Of a DNA stretch of 7,863 nucleotides, positions 1 to 6,346 are shown piece by piece (the stretch's first letter is position 1; the number at the start of each line of letters is the position of its first letter). Position numbers and translations under genes: made by a program. The notes below the pieces were generated by a model. The model saw nothing but the letters and a program-made list of their open reading frames with translations, did not search any database and was not told the origin of the DNA. This DNA is from DATGFK01 sp040007395 (lineage in GTDB: Bacteria > Chloroflexota > Anaerolineae > Aggregatilineales > UBA2796). The stretch spans positions 1-7,863 of the forward strand of contig JBDTVG010000102.1 of NCBI GenBank assembly GCA_040007395.1, read 5' to 3'.

Positions 1-67
1 AACGTTTCAACGACTTGCTCTGTTATGCCACCTGATGTGTAAAGTCCAGCTTAGAGAGAATTTAGGC

Positions 68-2758
68 TTACTTTCGCCGTTTGTCCAGCAGCTTTTTGTA
101 CTTATCCATACCGGGTTTGAGCAGCACTTCGCGAGACCGCCCGCCATCCTTGAGCGAACCGACTACGCCAAGTTCCGCCAGCATATCCAGCAATTGCGCC
201 GCACGCGGGTAGCCGATCCCTAGCCGCCGCTGAATCAATGAAGCCGAGGCTTCTCCCTCCCGCACTACCAGATCAATCGCATCTTCGAGCATCGGATCAG
301 TGTCGTTGAGCGATTCGCGGCGGGTCAGGCCGCGTTCCCACGGCGCAACCTCCGCTTGGTCAGCAGGACTTTCCTGTCGCTGGCGGTTTTGCCAATCCTT
401 CCAGAAATTCATCACTGCGTCAATCTCACTGTCGGAGACAAAACAGCCCTGCAAGCGCTGTGGGCCTGCTGCGTCTGGCGCAAGATACAGCATGTCGCCA
501 CGTCCCATGAGCGTTTCTGCACCTGTCGTGTCCAGAATGACCCGCGAGTCCACGCCAGAAGCCACCGCAAATGAGATCCGTGCCGGGAAGTTGGCCTTGA
601 TCAACCCTGTAATAATGTCCACACTGGGGCGCTGCGTGGCAACGACGAGGTGCATCCCGACAGCACGCGCCATCTGCGCCAAGCGGGTAAGGGTGCGTTC
701 CATTTCGTCGGGGCGCGAGAGCATCAGATCACCAATCTCGTCGATGAAAATTACAATATACGGCAAATGTTCAGACTGTCGCCGCTTGCCTAGCGCTCGG
801 TTATAGGACTCAATATTACGGGTCGCCTCACCTTCCAGCAGTTTGTAACGGCGATCCATTTCGCGGGTCGCCCAACGCAGCACCCCAATAATACGCTCCA
901 TATCTGTTTCGACAGGCCCTAGCAGATGGGGCAGTCCATTGAAGCGCGACAGTTCTACCATTTTCGGGTCGAGCATGACCAGTTGCATCCGCTCTGGGGT
1001 GTTGTTCATGACCAGCGACATGATCATCGCCGTGATGCCTACTGACTTGCCCGAACCTGTCGTCCCAGCGATGAGCAAATGCGGCATTGTCGCCAGATCC
1101 ACGACAAAGGCCGCCCCCGAAACGTCGCGACCTAACGGTACGGTCAACGGCACTTCGCGAGTCTGGTTCGGCATATCAGGATCGCGCTTGGCGAAGGCGC
1201 GTGCAAATGTCTCGGATTCCATGACTGGGCGCAGCGCAACGGTACTCGGTTTGCGGTTAGGCACCTCAATCCCCATATATGGATGACCGGGGACATAGGG
1301 TTGGATACGCAGTCGCTTTGCCGAAAGTGCCAATGCCAGATCGTTGGTCAACGAGGCGATCTTGTTGACGCGCACACGCTGCATCACCACTTCGCCCTGA
1401 TCGTTGGTCACTTCGCGGAACGGCTGCACCGCGTACTGTGTGACCGTCGGCCCCACTTTGACATCGACCACTTCCACGTCAATATCAAATTCAAGCAGCG
1501 TATTCTCAATGATCCGAACGTTGTTGTTGATCTCTTGTTCGGTGGGCTTGTTGAGTTCCATATCATTCAACAGCGTTGTCGAGGGCAGATCGCCGCTGCG
1601 AGGGAAGTTCTGCCGCACTTCCTTGAAATCTTCGACGGTGAAGTAGCGCTTGGGGCGTTCCGGTACAATTGGCGGTGCTGGCTTTGAGGCTGTCCGGGGC
1701 TTGGATGCGATCTTTGCCGGAGTCGGTGACGGCGTAGCTAGGGTACTTGCCGCAGGCTGCGCTGATGGCAGATCGGGCTGAGTAGCGAGTGCCGAAGCGG
1801 GTCTGCTCATCTCAGGAGTCGCAGGTGCAGCCGGAGTTTGGCGCAGCGGGCGAACCATCGGATCAGCCGTGCGGGTGGGTGCTTCCGCTGTCGTATCCAG
1901 CGCCAATGCCGCATTTGCTTGATTCGCAGCATTGGCGAACGGCGAAACCTGGCGGGGTCGGGGCGGACGCTTCATGCGTTCCGCTAATGTCTCGAACTGC
2001 TTATTGGCAAAGGTCAGGACTTGCCGTAAGTGTTTGCGATTGATGCCAAAGACATTGCTCAGACACACCACAATAATAATCGCAAAAATGGTCATGGCGA
2101 AACTCGATCCGAACAGCTTGAACAGCGGTTCGCTGATCGCCCAGCCGATATAGCCGCCGCCCTGACCTGTACGCGCCAGCGCTCGTGGTTCGGGGTCGCG
2201 TGCCGAAAGATGCAGCACACCGAGAAACGCAAAATAGGCGACCTCAATCGTGATGATCTTGCCCCATGAGATCGGGAGATGCACGCCAATACGCGGCAGC
2301 GCGATCAATACCCCCGCCGTGATGATCATGCCACACACCAACATTGCGCCGATGCTGCCAAAAAACTGGCGAAGGTTCTCTGCCCATGCCGCTGCCAGCG
2401 AAGTCGAGGTCGTGTTCAGCAGCGCAAACAATGAGACAAAACCGAATACCACCAGCGCAATCGCGCCTAATTCGTCGATCCACGCCGGACGTTCGTGCAG
2501 CAGTTTGCCGAACCTGTCAGGGTCAAGCATCGGGTGGAACTCTGGTTGAGCAGGAGCCGCTTTGCGTGGTGCAGCCGGGGCTGGCTTTTCGACCTTGACC
2601 AGTTTCGGTGCATCAGCCTTCTTCGTGGGAGTGCGTGTTGGTTTGGGCGGTGCGGGCGGCGGAGTCGCGCTGCGTAGTGTCCCCGCTGGTTTATCGAGTT
2701 TGGGTGCGCCCGGTTTCGATGTTTTGGAAGTCGTTGAAGTTGATTTTGGATCAGCCAT
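68..2758 (-). CDS. ftsK: FtsK/SpoIIIE-family DNA translocase, membrane anchored
   Basis: ATP-driven double-stranded DNA pump that moves chromosome ends through the division septum and supports dimer resolution. The 896-residue protein has the full FtsK order: a basic Pro/Ala/Lys-rich cytoplasmic N-terminus (1-76), about four membrane segments (97-114, 133-155, 168-185, 218-238), an Ala/Pro/Thr-rich linker (about 262-370), the alpha domain (about 395-500), and the RecA-like motor. Walker A is AGTTGSGKS (564-572, Lys571) and Walker B is IVIFIDE (668-674), followed by GDLML where many FtsKs have ADLMM. The ATQRPSVDIITGLIKANFPARI segment begins at 707. The C-terminal gamma winged helix (about 821-867, LIQRRLGIGYPRAAQLLD) normally reads KOPS sites. 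It is somewhat longer than SpoIIIE but shorter than E. coli FtsK. The ATG start is fixed by an in-frame TAA seven codons upstream, yet AGGA abuts the ATG, so no normally spaced Shine-Dalgarno site is seen. Identification is firm; septum targeting is inferred from the family. Confidence 0.96.
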   Translation of the reverse strand: MADPKSTSTTSKTSKPGAPKLDKPAGTLRSATPPPAPPKPTRTPTKKADAPKLVKVEKPAPAAPRKAAPAQPEFHPMLDPDRFGKLLHERPAWIDELGAIALVVFGFVSLFALLNTTSTSLAAAWAENLRQFFGSIGAMLVCGMIITAGVLIALPRIGVHLPISWGKIITIEVAYFAFLGVLHLSARDPEPRALARTGQGGGYIGWAISEPLFKLFGSSFAMTIFAIIIVVCLSNVFGINRKHLRQVLTFANKQFETLAERMKRPPRPRQVSPFANAANQANAALALDTTAEAPTRTADPMVRPLRQTPAAPATPEMSRPASALATQPDLPSAQPAASTLATPSPTPAKIASKPRTASKPAPPIVPERPKRYFTVEDFKEVRQNFPRSGDLPSTTLLNDMELNKPTEQEINNNVRIIENTLLEFDIDVEVVDVKVGPTVTQYAVQPFREVTNDQGEVVMQRVRVNKIASLTNDLALALSAKRLRIQPYVPGHPYMGIEVPNRKPSTVALRPVMESETFARAFAKRDPDMPNQTREVPLTVPLGRDVSGAAFVVDLATMPHLLIAGTTGSGKSVGITAMIMSLVMNNTPERMQLVMLDPKMVELSRFNGLPHLLGPVETDMERIIGVLRWATREMDRRYKLLEGEATRNIESYNRALGKRRQSEHLPYIVIFIDEIGDLMLSRPDEMERTLTRLAQMARAVGMHLVVATQRPSVDIITGLIKANFPARISFAVASGVDSRVILDTTGAETLMGRGDMLYLAPDAAGPQRLQGCFVSDSEIDAVMNFWKDWQNRQRQESPADQAEVAPWERGLTRRESLNDTDPMLEDAIDLVVREGEASASLIQRRLGIGYPRAAQLLDMLAELGVVGSLKDGGRSREVLLKPGMDKYKKLLDKRRK

Positions 2759-2775
2759 TCCTATACCATTTTTAT

Positions 2776-2829
2776 GTTAGTCAGAGTTAACTGGCGTGTA
2801 TTGCGAACTAACGTTCTACGGTCTGTAGA
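2776..2829. repeat. Inverted repeats upstream of ftsK
   Basis: The 73 bases between the ftsK start and the preceding terminator hold three small symmetric elements. GTTAGT at 2776-2781 is mirrored exactly by ACTAAC at 2807-2812. Inside that pair lies the 8-bp palindrome AGTTAACT (2785-2792). Next to it is a hairpin-like TCTAC (2815-2819), GGTCT, GTAGA (2825-2829). They could be a regulatory site for ftsK. Short arms of this kind also arise by chance, and I see no convincing -35/-10 pair here. Confidence 0.3.
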
Positions 2830-2831
2830 CC

Positions 2832-2853
2832 AAAAAACCCGACTCGCGCCGGG
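2832..2853 (-). terminator. Rho-independent terminator after the alpha/beta hydrolase
   Basis: Read on the minus strand, CCCGGC pairs with GTCGGG (one G-U wobble) around a GCGA tetraloop of the stable GNRA class, directly followed by six T residues (2837-2832). It starts 37 bases after the hydrolase stop codon at 2891, the right place to end that transcript and to separate it from ftsK. Confidence 0.85.
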
Positions 2854-2890
2854 GCCAGCCCATTCGTTTTGCAGTTGATCTAACTAATCT

Positions 2891-3709
2891 TTAGCTGATT
2901 TTTTTCAGAAAGTCAAGCACGATCCCGTTAAAGGCAGCGGGCTGCTCCATATTCGGCAGATGGGCGGTATTTGGAATCATGACCTTTTGAGCGCCCGCAA
3001 TATGTTGTTCCATGTAATCGGCAACCATATGTGCATAGGCTTCGTCGCGATCCCCATAAATAGCCAAGACAGGTAAATGCAGATCGCCCAACCGTTCGGC
3101 GGCACTTGGCTTTATGGACGGTTTCGGTTTACCAAGCCCTTTGGCTTCGTGAGCAATGGCTTGCCGATTCATGGCAACCGCCCTCTGCCGCACTTGCTGA
3201 TCGACCTGATCCGGCGTGCGGCCTTCGCCATCAAAAAAGAGTTGCGTCTCAAGTTCTAGCAGTTTCTCCCAATCTTTCGCATCGCTGGCTTTCATAATCT
3301 CAGGGACGAGGGCTGGCTCTGGTACGTCCAAATTCAGGCCAGATGGTCCTGACCCGACCATAATTAGTGCGCCAACCATTTCTGGGTGTTCGAGGGTGAA
3401 ATCCATGCACGTTCCGCCGCCCATCGAGCACCCGATCAGATAGGTCTGTTCGACGTTTAGGAACTTGAGCAGCGCCGCCAAATCTTCGCGAAAGCTATAC
3501 TCGCTGTCAACGGGTTCACTGTTGCCGTAACCCCGTTGATCGTAGCGGATGGTGCGATACTGTTTGGCAAATTCGGGAAACTGATCGTCCCACATGCGGC
3601 TATCGGCAATACCAGCATGAACCATAACCAGCAGATGACCTTCACCTGCTACCTCAAAATACAGCTTTGCACCGTTGATCTCTGCGTAATCCGTTTGCGC
3701 CTCTGACAT
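2891..3709 (-). CDS. Alpha/beta-fold hydrolase with complete catalytic triad
   Basis: A 272-residue soluble enzyme of the alpha/beta hydrolase superfamily (esterase, lactonase or C-C hydrolase type); the substrate cannot be read from sequence. Visible marks, numbered from the ATG at 3709, are the oxyanion strand VMVHAG (29-34), the RYDQRGYGNS turn (55-64), the nucleophile elbow GCSMGGG with Ser95, the acid strand AIYGDRD with Asp222 as likely acid, and NTAHLPNMEQP with His250. There is no signal peptide or membrane segment. The closest style is the 3-oxoadipate enol-lactonase / non-haem-peroxidase-like hydrolases, but that is only resemblance. An in-frame GTG six codons upstream (3727) has no ribosome site, while the ATG at 3709 follows GAGGAG at six bases, so I chose the ATG. 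The gene has its own candidate promoter and a strong terminator, so it is probably monocistronic. Confidence 0.92.
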   Translation of the reverse strand: MSEAQTDYAEINGAKLYFEVAGEGHLLVMVHAGIADSRMWDDQFPEFAKQYRTIRYDQRGYGNSEPVDSEYSFREDLAALLKFLNVEQTYLIGCSMGGGTCMDFTLEHPEMVGALIMVGSGPSGLNLDVPEPALVPEIMKASDAKDWEKLLELETQLFFDGEGRTPDQVDQQVRQRAVAMNRQAIAHEAKGLGKPKPSIKPSAAERLGDLHLPVLAIYGDRDEAYAHMVADYMEQHIAGAQKVMIPNTAHLPNMEQPAAFNGIVLDFLKKIS

Positions 3710-3715
3710 TACACG

Positions 3716-3721
3716 CTCCTC
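3716..3721 (-). promoter_or_regulatory. Ribosome binding site deciding the hydrolase start
   Basis: GAGGAG lies six bases before the ATG at 3709 on the minus strand. It overlaps the codons after the alternative GTG at 3727, which itself has no such site, so it supports the shorter protein. Confidence 0.8.
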
Positions 3722-3756
3722 ATTCACAAGCTAGCGCTTGATTTCGACAAGTGCAT

Positions 3757-3785
3757 ATTGTACAAATGTTCGCATGGTTACGCAA
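3757..3785 (-). promoter_or_regulatory. Candidate promoter of the alpha/beta hydrolase gene
   Basis: On the minus strand TTGCGT (3785-3780) is followed after 17 bases by TACAAT (3762-3757). The -10 matches the consensus at five of six bases and the -35 at three. It would give a leader of about 40 bases. An inverted repeat CAAGC-TAGC-GCTTG (3727-3740) lies in that leader and may be chance. The match is moderate only. Confidence 0.4.
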
Positions 3786-3801
3786 AACCAAACTTTGAGC
3801 G

Positions 3802-4275
3802 TTACCCCAACCGATGGTCGTTGAGAAATTCAACTTGCTCGGAAGTAACCTCAATAATGCAGGGCAGACCTTTCTCCTTACTCTGGGCGTGATAGCGATT
3901 CATGAGCCGAAGCTGCCGAAGATGGGCTAAGTTGTTGCGGAGACCACCCGGCGACAAACTGTATTTGAGGGCCACCCAAAAGACATAGGAACGTGGCAGC
4001 TTCGTATAGGTTTGCACATTAGCTCGACCCATAATTCGCAAAATCCGATGGTCGTGCGGAATATGCGTCATATCCAGCAAGATGCTCACGTTGGGATTGG
4101 CTTTGGCATCGCGAGCCGCGAGAGTCCAGTCGGATGTACTAAGCCAGAGATGACCGTTTATGCAAACAAAGTACAGCGGGGTAATACTTGGACGACCATT
4201 GCGGGAAAGGGTCGCGATACGGGCGACCATAGACCGTCGCATCACATCTTGTACCGCAGGTTCGTCAGCTTTCAT
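3802..4275 (-). CDS. Pyridoxamine 5'-phosphate oxidase-like (split beta-barrel) protein
   Basis: A 157-residue protein of the FMN/F420-binding split-barrel superfamily. The N-terminal core MVARIATLSRNGRPSITPLYFV (16-37), the strand GHLWLSTSDWTLAARDAKANPNVSILLD (41-68) and IMGRANV (81-87) match the usual order: a sheet with a G-x-P turn, a Thr-rich cofactor-facing strand, an N-P-x-V strand, and a closing G-x-A strand. Such proteins reduce or oxidise small molecules, often with F420H2 or FMN, but the substrate is unknown here. Residues 90-135 form an Arg/Leu-rich, probably helical insert, and the C-terminal strand CIIEVTSEQVEF lacks the Trp common in the family. A TTG at 4311 would add 12 residues, but the ATG at 4275 has a strong GAGGTG site. 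It overlaps the preceding gene by 11 bases in another frame, suggesting coupled translation and perhaps a shared complex. No terminator is visible after it. Confidence 0.8.
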   Translation of the reverse strand: MKADEPAVQDVMRRSMVARIATLSRNGRPSITPLYFVCINGHLWLSTSDWTLAARDAKANPNVSILLDMTHIPHDHRILRIMGRANVQTYTKLPRSYVFWVALKYSLSPGGLRNNLAHLRQLRLMNRYHAQSKEKGLPCIIEVTSEQVEFLNDHRLG

Positions 4276-4642
4276 CGCCCACCTCGCGTAGACTTCCGTA
4301 ATCCCAAGCAACTTTCTTCAGAGGAATCACCTCGAACCACCTGTGACCAACAGGTGCGTTTTGTGGAAGCTCAGTAGGATGTATCTGACCACGAATGTAA
4401 ATGGCACGGAGATCAAAGAAATAGATGCCTTCGTCAACCAGAAGCACAACCTCGTCGCCGTCATTTGGGCGTAGATCGATATTCTCAGGGATTCCTACCA
4501 AATAACGACTGTCGCGCCACACTAATGCAACTGGCTGAGCCTGTGGCTTGTGTTCATAGGCAAAGGTGATGCACGCACGAGGAACCCGTTCCAGTAGATC
4601 GTGAGCGGAATCAGGATCGATGTTCCTCGTAACCTGTTTCAT
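4265..4642 (-). CDS. Small split beta-barrel (PPOX-like) protein, partner of the overlapping gene
   Basis: A 125-residue protein (from the ATG at 4642) with a compact split-barrel pattern: RVPRACITFAYEHKPQAQPVALVW (19-42), RYLVGIPENID (46-56), DEVVLLVDEGIYFFDLRAIYIRGQI (63-87), and the C-terminal strand WFEVIPLKKVAWDYG (102-116), which has the family's P-x-x-V-x-W ending. By eye it lines up with the downstream protein through the G/K-x-P turn, the V-x-L-L-x-D strand and the R-I-x-x-x-G strand, so the two look like diverged paralogues. The cofactor and reaction are not deducible. The reading frame extends to a GTG at 4654 (129 residues), but no ribosome site precedes it. The ATG has only a weak GGA in front, so its start is the least certain in the window. 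It lies 57 bases after the S1 gene stop with no terminator between, so read-through from the S1 promoter is plausible. Confidence 0.72.
   Translation of the reverse strand: MKQVTRNIDPDSAHDLLERVPRACITFAYEHKPQAQPVALVWRDSRYLVGIPENIDLRPNDGDEVVLLVDEGIYFFDLRAIYIRGQIHPTELPQNAPVGHRWFEVIPLKKVAWDYGSLREVGDES
4280..4285 (-). promoter_or_regulatory. Ribosome binding site deciding the start of the downstream PPOX-like gene
   Basis: GAGGTG lies four to five bases before the ATG at 4275 on the minus strand, inside the last codons of the preceding gene. Ribosomes finishing that gene would be next to this site, a typical layout for translational coupling. Confidence 0.75.
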
Positions 4643-4699
4643 GGCTTTTTCCACTTGAAGGAAAGACTATCCCATTCGATTTTGTAGAATGCTCTGAAA

Positions 4700-5770
4700 T
4701 TAGCTTTGCGTCTCTTGATGGGTATCTGGTGCCGACGCAGCCTCAAATTGGCGCAAACTCAGCCCAAGCCGCCGCGCCCGTCCATCAATGTTCAGGATAC
4801 GTGCCCGAACCGTTTCACCTTCCTGTACCACGTTGCGCGGGTGCAAGAAGTGACCTTCCGCCAGTTCGGAGACATGGATCAGCCCTTCTAAGCCTTCTTC
4901 AATGCCTGCAAACGCGCCGAAATCGACGACATTGGTGATCACACCTTCGACGATTTGCCCGACCTGATAGCGCTTCTCTACCGTCTCCCATGGATCTGGC
5001 TGTAAGCGCTTGACGCTCAGAGCAATCCGCCCCTGATCGCGGTTGACTTCCATGACATAGACGCGAATCTCAGCGCCGCGTGTGAACATATCGGCGGGGT
5101 GTCCAACGCGCCCCCAGCTTAGTTCGCTGATGTGAACCAGCCCTTCCAGCCCACCCAGATCGACAAATGCGCCGAAGTCACACAGATTCGTCACCCGACC
5201 CACAGCCGTATCGCCGGGGCGCAGATGATCCAACACATTGGCACGAGTCCCCGGCCCAACCTGCGCCGCCCGTTCGGAAAGAATGAGGCGGTTTAACGCC
5301 TGATCAAGTTCGATAACGCGCAAGAGCAGCGGTTGCCCGATTCGTGCAGAAAGTTCTACACGCCGTATCTGCATATCTGGTCCTGCCGGGAAGCTGACTA
5401 ACTGACTTGCCGGGACAAAGCCCCGCAGACTGTTCCACTCGACCAACAGCCCGCCTCGGTTATAGCCTACTACCGCCAGTTCAACTGTATGATCCGCTTC
5501 GTAGACTACCCGGGCAGTCTGCCAGTCGGCATCGCCTGTTTCGGAATGGGTTTCGGCAGTCGAAGAAGCCGCCATGTCGAAGCCATCCCAAGTCACATCG
5601 TTCTGACGCTGCGATCCACCTGCCGCGCTTTCCCCCTCACGCAGCAAGGCCGACCAATAGCTCTCGTCCGGCGGCGGTGGCGGCTGGAATTCCGCCCGAT
5701 GACCGTCGTATGAATTCCCTGAATTACCCGTTAATTTACGTCCCTGTCCGTTACCATTAATCCTGTTCAT
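4700..5770 (-). CDS. Protein with three S1 RNA-binding domains (RpsA-like, short)
   Basis: A 356-residue cytoplasmic protein, probably binding RNA or the ribosome. Residues 1-83 are polar and disordered-looking, with a run of six prolines (29-34 region). Three S1 OB-folds follow. The first, about 84-167, is divergent (GYNRGGLLVEWNSLRGFVPASQL). The second, 184-255, is classic (VGRVTNLCDFGAFVDLGGLEGLVHISELSWGR, then GRIALSVKRL). The third, 269-341, is also classic (EGVITNVVDFGAFAGIEEGLEGLIHVSEL, then RRLGLSLRQF). PDPWE joins the second and third, as between S1 repeats of ribosomal protein S1. E. coli S1 has six repeats, so this is a short S1-type protein; Gram-positive and Chloroflexota genomes commonly carry such 3-4 repeat forms. 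It may serve in mRNA binding or as a general RNA-binding factor, which I cannot separate. The ATG at 5770 lacks a clear Shine-Dalgarno site (GAAAG at best). It has a perfect-consensus promoter, fitting high expression. Confidence 0.9.
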   Translation of the reverse strand: MNRINGNGQGRKLTGNSGNSYDGHRAEFQPPPPPDESYWSALLREGESAAGGSQRQNDVTWDGFDMAASSTAETHSETGDADWQTARVVYEADHTVELAVVGYNRGGLLVEWNSLRGFVPASQLVSFPAGPDMQIRRVELSARIGQPLLLRVIELDQALNRLILSERAAQVGPGTRANVLDHLRPGDTAVGRVTNLCDFGAFVDLGGLEGLVHISELSWGRVGHPADMFTRGAEIRVYVMEVNRDQGRIALSVKRLQPDPWETVEKRYQVGQIVEGVITNVVDFGAFAGIEEGLEGLIHVSELAEGHFLHPRNVVQEGETVRARILNIDGRARRLGLSLRQFEAASAPDTHQETQS

Positions 5771-5818
5771 TGGCTTTCAACGCCGCCTGCAATATCTTTA
5801 AATAGTTTCTGGCGCAAA

Positions 5819-5848
5819 ATTATAGTTGGTGTGCAAGAATCTTGTCAA
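5819..5848 (-). promoter_or_regulatory. Perfect-consensus sigma-70 promoter of the S1-domain gene
   Basis: On the minus strand TTGACA (5848-5843) is followed by 18 bases and then TATAAT (5824-5819). Both hexamers are exact consensus. The predicted transcript starts near 5812, giving a leader of about 42 bases before the ATG at 5770. This is the strongest promoter signal in the window and may also drive the two PPOX-like genes downstream. Confidence 0.85.
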
Positions 5849-5927
5849 ACCGTAGCGTAGCACCTTTTGGTCATTTTGCCATTGTTGTGCAGGAAATGGG
5901 ACAGACCAACACATCAAATCAAAATTG

Positions 5928-5940
5928 GGAGCAATGCTCC
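5928..5940 (-). terminator. Possible weak terminator hairpin
   Basis: GGAGC pairs with GCTCC around a three-base loop. On the minus strand the hairpin is followed by CAATTTTGATTT, a poor T-tract. It could stop leftward transcripts from the TetR gene before they reach the S1 promoter at 5848, but the stem is only five pairs and lies about 400 bases after the TetR stop. Confidence 0.25.
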
Positions 5941-6171
5941 GCGTGGCCTAACGCCATTGGATGCCAGAGCGCATTTTGGCAAGGCGGGATAGCGCCCTCA
6001 TGATTTGTCTCGATGAATGAATGGGTTGCCCAAACACAAAATTAGCGATGCTAGTAGCCAATCTACGTTCTATCACTCCGAGTCGGTTTTGGGAGTGTGG
6101 AATGGCAAGGCTAGATTTCAGTACTGACCTTACGCACGACTTGTTTTTATACCCGATTGCCCTCACCCCGG

Positions 6172-6193
6172 CCCCTCTCCTTTGGGAGAGGGG
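6172..6193. repeat. REP-like palindrome, copy 1
   Basis: CCCCTCTCC (6172-6180) and GGAGAGGGG (6185-6193) pair perfectly over nine bases around TTTG. The 20-base core is identical to that of copy 2, which lies 45 bases to the right. It is preceded by CCTCACCCCGGCC. Similar pyrimidine/purine palindromes are dispersed between genes in many bacteria. No T-tract follows on either strand, so terminator function is not obvious, although the hairpin could stabilise RNA ends. Confidence 0.7.
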
Positions 6194-6217
6194 AGCGAAA
6201 TACCTAGTCTGGAAAGT

Positions 6218-6237
6218 CCCTCTCCTTTGGGAGAGGG
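6218..6237. repeat. REP-like palindrome, copy 2
   Basis: CCCTCTCC (6218-6225) and GGAGAGGG (6230-6237) pair perfectly over eight bases around TTTG, with a core identical to copy 1. The flanks differ from those of copy 1, so only the palindrome is repeated. The second copy lies 109 bases from the TetR stop codon on its 3' side. Confidence 0.7.
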
Positions 6238-6346
6238 AATACATCCATACCGAGGATTATTCACGGTAGCGTTTGAGATTGTGAGACTGCCACGACGACG
6301 GAAAACGCTGTAGTTTGGCGTATGGCACTGGACGGTCAGCCCAAAG

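Larger units (their letters stand above)
5849..6346. other. Intergenic region without a credible gene
   Basis: This stretch lies between the S1 promoter and the stop of the TetR gene. Short open frames exist on both strands (82 residues on plus at 6021-6269, 98 on minus at 5948-6244). Their ends are translations of the GGGAGAGGG palindromes, they lack ribosome sites, and neither shows a family motif. It contains two copies of a palindrome, a small hairpin at 5928-5940, and a TTACGCAC stretch (6130-6137) just left of the first palindrome. I see no tRNA, CRISPR, or transposase remnant. Confidence 0.6.

Noticed and set aside
1..67. Possible end of another gene left of ftsK
   Set aside because: Open frames to the window edge are too short (a plus-strand frame stops at 40-42) and carry no recognisable motif.
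1283..1687. 134-residue open frame on the plus strand inside ftsK, and others there such as 300-806
   Set aside because: They are antisense to a fully conserved FtsK coding region, show no family motifs and have no ribosome sites; they arise from codon bias of the real gene.
2760..2768. TGGTATAGG on the minus strand as an extended -10
   Set aside because: It ends one or two bases before the ftsK ATG, so RNA would start inside the gene; it cannot serve this start codon.
5407..5760. 117-residue plus-strand frame opposite the S1 gene
   Set aside because: Antisense to the S1 gene's N-terminal half, Pro/Arg/Ser-rich as expected of a shadow frame, with no ribosome site.
5948..6269. Opposing 98- and 82-residue frames in the intergenic region
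   Set aside because: One end of each translates the GGGAGAGGG palindromes, the frames overlap each other, and no ribosome site or motif supports either.
6306..6322. ACGC...GCGT followed by TTTT on the minus strand as a TetR terminator
   Set aside because: Only four base pairs with a nine-base loop; too weak to claim.
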